Shown: piece by piece, positions 15,046 through 21,813 of the stretch
Numbering within the stretch: the stretch's first letter is position 1
How the letters are laid out: the number at the start of each line of letters is the position of its first letter
Assembly: GCA_963847735.1 (NCBI GenBank)
Contig: CAWKAV010000009.1
Span: 1 to 28,808, forward strand
Source of the DNA: CAWKAV01 sp963847735
GTDB lineage: Bacteria; Desulfobacterota; Desulfuromonadia; Desulfuromonadales; BM103
DNA length: 28,808 bases
Reading direction: 5' to 3'
The notes under the pieces: generated by a model
Databases searched by the model: none
What the model saw: the letters and a program-made list of their open reading frames with translations, nothing else
What the model was told of the DNA's origin: nothing
Translations under genes and position numbers: made by a program

Positions 15046-15786
15046 TCAAAGTGGTCCTGTTGCCACTGGCAACCCCGCCTCTTTCCAATCAGCAAAGAGC
15101 GATTGGGCAATATTCTTATAGCCAAGTTTCATCAGCTTTATGTAAGCGCCGTAGCTACGGCCTCCGGAATTACAGTAAACAACCACTTTTTTCTCTTTGT
15201 CCAGTATTTCAGACGTTGCGGCAAAAGTGCTCAATGGGCAATTGATGGCCCCTGGAATATGACCTTCGGCAAATTCCTCAACATCCCTTACGTCGACGAT
15301 TTGCAGGGTTTCAGGATGAAGAGCAGCAAGTTCCTGCAGATCGACAGGACTGATCTTTGTCGTCTCTATGCGTTTCTCGTAGTCACCACTTTTGTAGAAA
15401 GAATAACCAAGCTCCTCCCACACAGGCATGCCTTCCGCAAAGATAAAAATGTTTGTGTACCCGAGATTGTTGGCCTTTATTGCGGACTTCTTGCTTTTGC
15501 CGCACTTGATGCCGTTGCAGTAGAAAATCAATTGCATATTTTTATCTGCAGGGAGTAGCCCTGCAAATTTCTCAAAGTGCTTTTCAGGAATATTGATTGC
15601 TCCTGGGATGTGTGCTTCGCGGTACTCCTCGGGATTACGTGAATCGACCAGCAAAAAGCTTCGCGTGTCGGCATCTACCAACTCTTTCAACTCAGTACTC
15701 CCAACAATTGAATATTCACTTGCAAAGGTAGCGGTCGAAAACAGCATTATTAATGCGATTGAGCCAAACAGTAGCGTCTTGTGCAT
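15046..15786 (-). CDS. Exported tandem rhodanese (two active domains)
   Basis: A 246-residue protein with a signal peptide (about 1-22, ending TFAS) and two rhodanese domains. The first (about 28-130) has DSRNPEEYREAHIPGAINIP and active-site C90 in the loop CNGIKCGKS. The second (about 145-243) has DVRDVEEFAEGHIPGAINCP and C205 in CNSGGRS. Many tandem rhodaneses keep only one catalytic cysteine; here both are present. Rhodaneses transfer sulfane sulfur through a cysteine persulfide, and a periplasmic one fits sulfur respiration or thiosulfate and sulfide handling. GGAG is seven bases before the ATG. Monocistronic, ended by a repeat-borne terminator. Confidence 0.92.
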   Translation of the reverse strand: MHKTLLFGSIALIMLFSTATFASEYSIVGSTELKELVDADTRSFLLVDSRNPEEYREAHIPGAINIPEKHFEKFAGLLPADKNMQLIFYCNGIKCGKSKKSAIKANNLGYTNIFIFAEGMPVWEELGYSFYKSGDYEKRIETTKISPVDLQELAALHPETLQIVDVRDVEEFAEGHIPGAINCPLSTFAATSEILDKEKKVVVYCNSGGRSYGAYIKLMKLGYKNIAQSLFADWKEAGLPVATGPL

Positions 15787-15901
15787 TTTGTTTCTCCGGT
15801 TGGGTTAAAGGTGCTCATTGAGGTAGGGTGTAAAATACCATTAGAGGAGTCAAATGACAATCCACTTTTGCTAGCAGGATTGCGGTGAATCACTCCTTCG
15901 C

Positions 15902-15944
15902 CCCGGACTTGCCACGGAGTCAAAATTCCCGCCAGGAATACACC
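15902..15944. repeat. CCGG-rich dispersed box, copy 2
   Basis: CCCGGACTTGCCACGGAGT, then CAAAATTCCCGCCAGGAAT and ACACC: a diverged version of the box at 12700-12745. Confidence 0.5.
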
Positions 15945-15971
15945 AAAGAAGCAACATCCCGAACATTTTAC

Positions 15972-16016
15972 AAAAAAAGAGCCCCTAAGCTCGGGGGAGG
16001 GGGTGAGCAAAGGGGC
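15972..16016 (-). terminator. Minus-strand terminator hairpin
   Basis: GCCCCT (15981-15986) pairs with AGGGGC (16011-16016) and GCTC (15989-15992) with GAGC (16005-16008). On the minus strand the stem runs into TCTTTTTTT. The element (A-run, GCCCC stem, GGGGGAGGGGG loop, then CAAATGGGTT) resembles the one at 17319-17356. Confidence 0.6.
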
Positions 16017-16188
16017 AAATGGGTTTAGGAGGTTTTGAAGAAGTTTTTGTTTGGTCTCAGAGTCGCCTGCCACAGCAACTCTTTGATGGTTTGAAGAGTA
16101 TCGGAACCAGACAAGAAAATATACGTTACATCCCGTAAAAAAATCGCTACTAAGACACGAAAATTGACTGTGCAAAAACACACTCCGC

Positions 16189-16230
16189 CCCAGACATGTC
16201 CCGGAGACCAAACCCCGCCCCGGAACATTC
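16189..16230. repeat. CCGG-rich dispersed box, copy 3
   Basis: CCCAGACATGTCCCGGAGA, then CCAAACCCCGCCCCGGAACA: close to copy 1. A further partial copy follows at about 16279-16302, directly before the terminator of tRNA-like copy C. Confidence 0.55.
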
Positions 16231-16300
16231 ATAGCCTCAATCCAACTGACCCCAAATTACCAATTATAGATGACTTCGGCCCGGAGCAGGCCCGGAGGAC

Positions 16301-16332
16301 AAAAGAAAAGAGCGACCCCGGGAAGGCCGCTC
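16301..16332 (-). terminator. Intrinsic terminator downstream of tRNA-like copy C
   Basis: Identical to the copy B terminator: GAGCGGCC (16325-16332) with GGTCGCTC (16310-16317), then TTTTCTTTT on the minus strand. Confidence 0.8.
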
Positions 16333-16343
16333 CTTGTAAACAC

Positions 16344-16425
16344 TGGTCGGGATGACTGGATTCGAACCAGCGACAGCGTTCGCCTTGCTCTCTGTGCGCC
16401 ACGTACCAGAGGGGACGTCATCCAA
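16344..16425 (-). repeat. tRNA-Pro-derived repeat, copy C (anticodon arm deleted)
   Basis: On the minus strand: acceptor TTGGATG (16419-16425), D-arm with CTGGTA and GGCGCAC, a short insertion (AGAGAGCAAGGCGAACGC), then directly the T-arm with TTCGAAT, CATCCCG and CCA. The whole anticodon arm is missing, so it cannot be a tRNA. From the T-arm through the terminator it is nearly identical to copy B over roughly 75 bp. Confidence 0.8.
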
Positions 16426-16584
16426 AGACGTCCCTGGAGGGTCTCTGCGGATGGTGATCAAAGATGAACCTTTGACAATAGAACCTTTTGCCTAGTCTCT
16501 AGGCATGATGGCAAACTTACGCAGATGTGTACTGTAAATACCAGAGAGTTCTTCAACTAAAGCAATTCGACACAAAACGTGTAT

Positions 16585-17289
16585 CTACTCAATTCCTCCT
16601 GCAGCTTCTAGAATAGCCACCATCTTTTCATATCCTCTCGATCGTGCCAGCGACAGAGGTGTTTGTCCAAGCTGATCCGCAATGTTGACATCTGCGCCCG
16701 CATCAACGAGTACTTTGAGTGTTTTCAAATGCCTTTCACCTCCATCTCCCAAGACGATGGATTCAATCAATGCCGTCCAGCCAAGATTGTTGATATGGTC
16801 AAGTGGAGCACCGGCATGTATCAATATTTGGACGACTTCGAAATGACCCAGGTGCGCAGCCGCAATCAGAGCGGTTCCATCATAACGACTGGTTATGTTT
16901 TTTGCACTTCCACCCAACTCCAATGACAACTTGAGAGTAGGGATGTCATTACCAACCGCTGCGATGGTGACGATATCGTAACGATCATTTTCCAAAGCGT
17001 TTGAATCAACTCCTGCGTTTGCCAGTATCCGCATTACTTCGTGGTGTCCCCCGAAGGCTGCAACATGAAGTGGCGTGCGCCCATGATTATCTCTAATGTT
17101 CGGATTTTCACCTTTGGCAATGAGATCTTTAAGCTCTTTCGCATCACCTTTCGCCGCAGCGCCCATGATTCCCGTATAATGTGAAACTTCGGTTGCTGAT
17201 GGTGGAGTCTGGGCTTTCGCAGTGGATGCCCAGCTTAATACGAGCAACAAGAGAACAATGCTACGGAGTTTCTCTGCATTGGTGGCCAT
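16585..17289 (-). CDS. Exported ankyrin-repeat protein
   Basis: A 234-residue protein with a signal peptide (about 1-26, ending AKA) and then about five ankyrin repeats. Clear consensus units are DNHGRTPLHVAAFGGHHEVM, YDGTALIAAAHLGHFEVVQI, LGWTALIESIVLG and LGQTPLSLARSRGYEKMVAIL. Ankyrin repeats mediate protein contacts; periplasmic ankyrin proteins in bacteria are linked with oxidative-stress enzymes in some species, but no such partner is here. GGAG lies six bases before the ATG. tRNA-like copy C lies about 160 bp downstream. Confidence 0.9.
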   Translation of the reverse strand: MATNAEKLRSIVLLLLVLSWASTAKAQTPPSATEVSHYTGIMGAAAKGDAKELKDLIAKGENPNIRDNHGRTPLHVAAFGGHHEVMRILANAGVDSNALENDRYDIVTIAAVGNDIPTLKLSLELGGSAKNITSRYDGTALIAAAHLGHFEVVQILIHAGAPLDHINNLGWTALIESIVLGDGGERHLKTLKVLVDAGADVNIADQLGQTPLSLARSRGYEKMVAILEAAGGIE

Positions 17290-17318
17290 GGCTGTCTCCT
17301 TCCCTCGATTCCTGAACT

Positions 17319-17356
17319 AAAAAAAGCCCCACTTTCCAGGAGGGGGAGAGTGGGGC
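17319..17356 (-). terminator. Strong minus-strand terminator
   Basis: GCCCCACT (17326-17333) pairs perfectly with AGTGGGGC (17349-17356), and on the minus strand the stem runs into TTTTTTT. No intact minus-strand gene lies to its right; the plus-strand cytochrome remnant begins inside it. It is probably the 3' end of a gene that was replaced. Confidence 0.8.
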
Positions 17357-19428
17357 AACGGGTTCATGCAGCCGGCTGGAACAATTTACATGACTTGACA
17401 ACGCCCCCGGATGGAACCTGTGCAACCTGTCATGACGCACAGGTGAGCAATGTCCTTCCCGGGCATTACGGGGATACGGTGCGGACCGCCGGCAACAATA
17501 TGACCGTCCCTTCAACGATCGTCTGTACCTCGTGTCATGATGCATCCAGTGACAATCACACCGGAGCGGTTACCCTTGGCAATGGCTCTAACCTTGTCAC
17601 CAACAAAATATACGCGAACTGGCCAAACATTACGTGCGATCACTGCCACGAGAACCGCGCCTCGCTGCATGCAACGGGCACGGCGCATAACAACAGAATC
17701 ATTGACAGCACGTGCGACGGCTGTCATACCAGCGACACCTCCGTGCTCGGATCAACCCCGGGACCGGCAGCCTTGTCCAGCGATGCTGATGTTGACACTT
17801 TGCCGGCGTGCAGCCGCTCCGACTGTACCCTCTGTCACAACTACACCGGCACAAAGCTTGACGCCGGTATCGTTCGGCAGGCCATTCAGCAGGGATTGAA
17901 TGGCACTCCGATCACCTGTACTGGCTGCCATACGGATAAGACGTCAGCTCACGGTAGTGTCGATCATGTGGCGCTTGGTTATGTGACTGTGGCGACCTCA
18001 TGTTCGACCTGTCACGATCCAGGAACGGCCTCGAATGCGACGGTGTCTGGAACGCATTTGAGTAATTGCGCCCTCTGTCACACGACTGTTCCGAACCTGA
18101 AACCAGGACTCCCGGCCGGGGGCGGTGACTGCGCCGCTTGCCATACGAGCACATGGGAAGTCACCCATACTCTCAACACTCCGAACCACAACTCCTTGGT
18201 GCAGGTCGCAACGACTATTTGCAGCAGCTGCCATAGTGATCCGCCGCCACTCACCGATGCTGTCGATCCCAGGGTGCATAACGGTTGTTCCAGCTGTCAC
18301 AATACGGACGGCAGCCTCAGAAGCTTGGCGGTCGGTCAGAACTTCATTTCAGGCGGCAACTGCGCCACCTGCCATGCAAGTACGCTTAATCCAGCTCATA
18401 CAGAACATACACATACGGTTGGATTGGGTTCCGGCGACCTTTCTAACGGGACTTCCTGCGACAGCTGTCATGTCGTGGCGAATTGGTCGAAATTGAAGGG
18501 ATTGAACACAATGTTGCGACCAACGGGGCCGGTTCCTGTGCAACCTGTCATAACAGTCCGAGGCAGGAGGTGTTGATGCCATCGCACTGGGGGCCAATCC
18601 CACCAATTGCCTAAACTGCCATTCGAATAAGACGTCGTCTCACGGGAGCATCGACCATGTAGCGCTCGGATATGTGACTTTGGCGACCTCGTGTGCTGGC
18701 CTGTCACGATCCGGGAACGGCCTAAAATGCGACGGTGACCGGAACGCATATGAGCAATTGCGCCCTCTGCCACACGACCGTACCGAACCTGCAATCAGGT
18801 CGTCGCCGGTCGGCGGCGGTGACTGCACCACCTGTCACGGTGCTAATTTTCAAACACGTTCACACAAGCTGCACCACCTGTCACGGAGAGCCGCCTTCAG
18901 GCACCACGCTCCGAACAGAGAGGGGCCCATACTGATCACGCCGTATTGGGCTTCGGTTCGGCAACTCCAAGTTGTAATGCCTGCCATGATGGAGCAACCC
19001 ATAACGGCACCACCGATGTCGCCATTTTGTCCAGCTTCGACGCTAAGAGCGGCACGGCCAGCAGCAACGGCAGTACCTGCACCAGTACCAGCTGTCACGG
19101 CGGCCAGACCACGCCTGCCTGGCGACCGGTTCCATCAATGTCAACACGCAGTGTACCTCCTGCCATACCCGCCGAACTTCAGGGGATAGTTTCCCGAACC
19201 AGTATAACGACTATTCCTCCGGTGAGCATAATAAACATTGGAGTGAAGCCACATGTACGGATTGCCATAGCACCACAAAACTGGCGACCGGGCATTTCAG
19301 CAACCTGGCAGACCTCTACGTTTGAGCAGGATCCAGCTGCAACCATCGGGGGTAGTGGCACCAAGGTTGGCAGTTACGATGGTTCCAGATGTTCCAATAT
19401 CCAGTGCCATGGGTCTGAAAACTGGTAG
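17350..19428 (+). pseudogene. Giant multihaem c-type cytochrome, truncated and broken
   Basis: The first frame (to 18576) holds 13 CxxCH haem sites in about 400 residues. Other frames continue with roughly 11 more, including two CxxxxCH sites typical of Geobacter-type outer-surface cytochromes (CTSTSCH and CSNIQCH). There is no signal peptide: the reading frame emerges from a terminator, so the 5' end is gone. At least four frameshifts (near 18505, 18572, 18697 and in the 18800-18940 stretch) and an in-frame TAA at 18723-18725 break it. A module (NKTSxHGSxDHVALGYVT to NCALCHTTVPNL) occurs twice, at about 17935-18140 and 18630-18830, showing internal tandem duplication. The intact protein would move electrons across the envelope to external acceptors. 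Confidence 0.9.
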
Positions 19429-19441
19429 AAGTAACGACAAC

Positions 19442-19558
19442 ACTAAGAAAGGTTTCGTTGATGTTGCCCGTATGCTCCACTTTGGCGTTGATGGCTGGTC
19501 TTTACTGATTGTGGATGAGGGGATCTCCAAGAAGATGGAGGTTAGGAATGAGTGTTGA
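19442..19558 (+). pseudogene. Lipoprotein C-terminal fragment at the arm boundary
   Basis: The open frame reads KKGFVDVARMLHFGVDGWSL, then LLIVDEG and EVRNEC, ending at TGA 19556-19558. It is closely related to residues in the C-terminal half of the lipoprotein at 8840-9277. It lacks a start and signal peptide and is fused to the cytochrome remnant on its left. Its last 20 bases are also in the left arm (6979-6997), so the arm boundary cuts through this gene. Confidence 0.8.
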
Positions 19559-19569
19559 GTGCCTCGTGG

Positions 19570-19598
19570 CTGGGGCTTGGCGTCTGGCCAAGCCCCAG
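19570..19598 (+). terminator. Hairpin after the lipoprotein fragment (right arm)
   Basis: CTGGGGCTTGG (19570-19580) pairs with CCAAGCCCCAG (19588-19598) around a 7-base loop. It lies 12 bp after the stop of the lipoprotein fragment. Mirror of 6938-6966. Confidence 0.6.
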
Positions 19599-19709
19599 GC
19601 GTTTCAGCGCCCCCTTCACTTGCTTTGACCTCAAATCACGACTGATGTAAATTGGCCAGATAAGTCGAGTAGGCCAGTTAGGCATTTCCGTTTTGAGAAA
19701 GGGCGTTTT

Positions 19710-20138
19710 ATGCAGTTGTTCCCATGGCAGCAAGACTACGAAATTGACATCCCTGAAATTGACCAGCAACATCGCCACCTGGTAGGCCTTATCAACGAGT
19801 TATCTGATGCCATGATTGCCCAAAAAGGGCACAAGACTGCACCGCAGAGTCTGGAGAAACTCGCAGATTACATCCACCTTCATTTCACAACAGAGGAAGA
19901 GGTCATGCGCAGGGGGAATTACCCCGCTTTCGATAATCACTGTCAGGAGCACCTTGAAATGACCGCTGCAGTTCTTAAATTCAGAAAGGACTATTCCGAC
20001 AACCATGAGGTCAGTCCTAGCGAACTGCTCGGTTTTTTGTGTGCCTGGCTGAAAAACCACATTCTCGCCAGCGACATGGAATTGGGGCAGTTTTTGAAAA
20101 CCCTGCCCGCCGCCAGGGAGAAATCAGGTCTCTCCTGA
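19710..20138 (+). CDS. Bacteriohemerythrin (right)
   Basis: A 142-residue protein with the same complete ligand set as the left copy (H21, H58, E62, H77, H81, H117, D122). Differences are conservative and lie outside the di-iron site. It converges on cfa rather than directly on the kinase. The pair is separated by a probable two-way terminator. Homology with the left arm continues only about 40 bp past the stop codon. Confidence 0.95.
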   Translation: MQLFPWQQDYEIDIPEIDQQHRHLVGLINELSDAMIAQKGHKTAPQSLEKLADYIHLHFTTEEEVMRRGNYPAFDNHCQEHLEMTAAVLKFRKDYSDNHEVSPSELLGFLCAWLKNHILASDMELGQFLKTLPAAREKSGLS

Positions 20139-20231
20139 AGGCAAAACCACAAGGATGTAACCTTGGCGTCCGTGACGGGGGTTTGTCTCCGGGCTTCTCC
20201 GGGGCTTTTGCGAGACATCGGTGGCAGAAGT

Positions 20232-20280
20232 AAAGCCGCGCCCCTTTTCGGCTAACGGCTTCTGAGAAACCCGCGGCTTT
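20232..20280. terminator. Bidirectional terminator between hemerythrin and cfa
   Basis: AAAGCCGCG (20232-20240) pairs with CGCGGCTTT (20272-20280), with A-run and T-run flanks. It stands between two converging genes. Confidence 0.65.
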
Positions 20281-20365
20281 TCAAATCTTCTGCCATTCAG
20301 GAGGTCTCTTGAGTACCGCTGAAGCGAGGGCAACCTTCACGCCTGGGGGCGGAGCTGCCATTGTT

Positions 20366-21484
20366 TCAGTATCGAACATCCCAGCCGCCGACAATCCCGT
20401 TTTTGGACAAGACAATCTGCCAAAGCTGGTTGTCCCGTGCCCTGAATGAAGCGGCACAGCTGGTAAGGTAATAATTCCACATGCGCTGGAAGCGCTCGTC
20501 GTAGGACTTTTTGAGCTCCGGCCACGCATTGGTGAAGTTCTCTTGCCAGGCCATCAACGTCTTGTCGTAATGCGGACCAAAGTTGTGCCAGTCTTCCAGT
20601 ACGAAGTAGCCTTCATATGCCGAAGTAATTTGCTGTGCTGAGGGGATGACGCCATTAGGGAAGATGTAACGCTCAATCCAGGGGTCGGTCTTGATGGCCG
20701 GGGTATTACCGCCGATCGTATGCAACAGGAACACCCCATTGTCCTTGAGCAGCTCGGATGCCTTGCGAAAATACGTGCGATAGTTCTTCGGCCCGACATG
20801 TTCGAACATGCCGATTGAGACGATTCGATCGAAGCTTCCTTCCAGGTCACGGTAATCCGCCAGGAGAATCTCAACCGGCAGGCCGGCACAACGGGTGCGG
20901 GCCAGTTCGGCCTGCGCCTGGGAGATCGTTGCGCCGACCACCTCGACACCGTAACGTTCTGCCATGAAACGGGCCGTCCCGCCCCAGCCGCAACCGATAT
21001 CAAGCACTTTTTGGCCGGGCTCCAGTTGCAGCTTGCGGCAGGTCAGTTCGAGTTTATGCTCCTGTGCCTCATCCAGGGTGGTTGCATCTTTCCAGTAGCC
21101 ACAGCTGTAGATCATCCGCGAATCGAGCATCTTTTTGTAAAGATCGTTGCCGATGTCGTAATGTTTTTCGCCAACCACAAATGCGCGCCTGCGATTCTGG
21201 CGGTTGACCAATTTTGCCCGCAGAGCATCGTAAACAACCACCATCGACTTGAGTTTACGGTTGAGTTCGGCCCTGATCAGCCGGGTCAGCAGTTGATCGG
21301 GTGATGCTGAGTCCCACCACCCGTCCATGTAGGCCTCGCCGAATCCTAGCGTACCCTGTGCCAGGACGCGCCGGAAAAAACCGGGATGCTTCACCTGCAG
21401 GTCCCAGGGGCGATCTCCGTTGATGGTGACGTCTGCATGGTCCAACAGACCTTCGACACGACGCCTAAAACCTTCCGAAGACAT
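20366..21484 (-). CDS. cfa: Cyclopropane-fatty-acyl-phospholipid synthase
   Basis: A 372-residue enzyme that adds a methylene group from S-adenosylmethionine to cis double bonds of membrane phospholipids, a stationary-phase and stress modification. I chose the ATG at 21484 because GGGAGGAAG precedes it and residues 1-50 then align with known Cfa starts (VTINGDRPWDLQVKHPGFF). An open frame upstream would add 59 unsupported residues. Visible features are the N-terminal GTLGFGEAYMDGWWD domain, HYDIGNDLYKKMLD, the SAM site LDIGCGWGGTARF, and the conserved MFEHVGPKNY and HTIGGNTP segments. It is present only in the right arm, between hemerythrin and kinase. Confidence 0.95.
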   Translation of the reverse strand: MSSEGFRRRVEGLLDHADVTINGDRPWDLQVKHPGFFRRVLAQGTLGFGEAYMDGWWDSASPDQLLTRLIRAELNRKLKSMVVVYDALRAKLVNRQNRRRAFVVGEKHYDIGNDLYKKMLDSRMIYSCGYWKDATTLDEAQEHKLELTCRKLQLEPGQKVLDIGCGWGGTARFMAERYGVEVVGATISQAQAELARTRCAGLPVEILLADYRDLEGSFDRIVSIGMFEHVGPKNYRTYFRKASELLKDNGVFLLHTIGGNTPAIKTDPWIERYIFPNGVIPSAQQITSAYEGYFVLEDWHNFGPHYDKTLMAWQENFTNAWPELKKSYDERFQRMWNYYLTSCAASFRARDNQLWQIVLSKNGIVGGWDVRY

Positions 21485-21813
21485 AACCTTCCTCCCGAGA
21501 ACCACTCCTTTTGCATGGGGCTCGAAGGACAGAGGAACACGACCCAGCTGACCCCGGCCAAAAGGGGTTCCACGCTTGCTTGAGATTGGCGCAGCAGACA
21601 CGGTCTGGGATGAAAGGGTCTCGTCGGCACCACGAATCACACCATAGAGTCGTCCTGCCACGTTAAAACTACCTTATTTTTTATCTCAAGGTTCTGGAGT
21701 TGTCAAACTGGCCCGGGACATTTGCATCTCTGATCAGGGTTTGTAATCCTCATGCCCACGGCCATCTGGACAGTCATTGCACAGAGACCTCACTTTGGAT
21801 GCAGAAGCAAACT

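Larger units (their letters stand above)
15787..16584. other. Gene-free spacer built of repeats
   Basis: About 800 bp without a credible gene. It holds two CCGG-rich boxes (15902-15944 and 16189-16230), a minus-strand terminator (15972-16016), a second intrinsic terminator (16301-16332) and tRNA-like copy C (16344-16425). A 160-codon open frame across the left part begins inside the boxes and has no recognisable features. Confidence 0.65.

Noticed and set aside
15750..16232. 160-codon minus-strand ORF
   Set aside because: It spans CCGG boxes and a terminator hairpin, and has no ribosome site or recognisable domain.
7093..16425. Integron cassette array
   Set aside because: The genes are same-strand with 3' repeats, but no attC-type RYYYAAC/GTTRRRY pairs around palindromes and no integron integrase were seen.
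17350..19428. CRISPR-like or tandem DNA repeat array suggested by regularly spaced tgtcac/tgccat motifs
   Set aside because: The regular motif is the CxxCH haem-binding codon pattern of the cytochrome; the spacers are coding and unequal.
6998..19538. Insertion sequence or prophage as the source of the centre
   Set aside because: No transposase, recombinase, terminal inverted repeats of IS type or phage genes were found.
20366..21661. 431-residue Cfa with an N-terminal extension
   Set aside because: GGGAGGAAG directly precedes the ATG at 21484 and family alignment begins there; the upstream residues have no family similarity.
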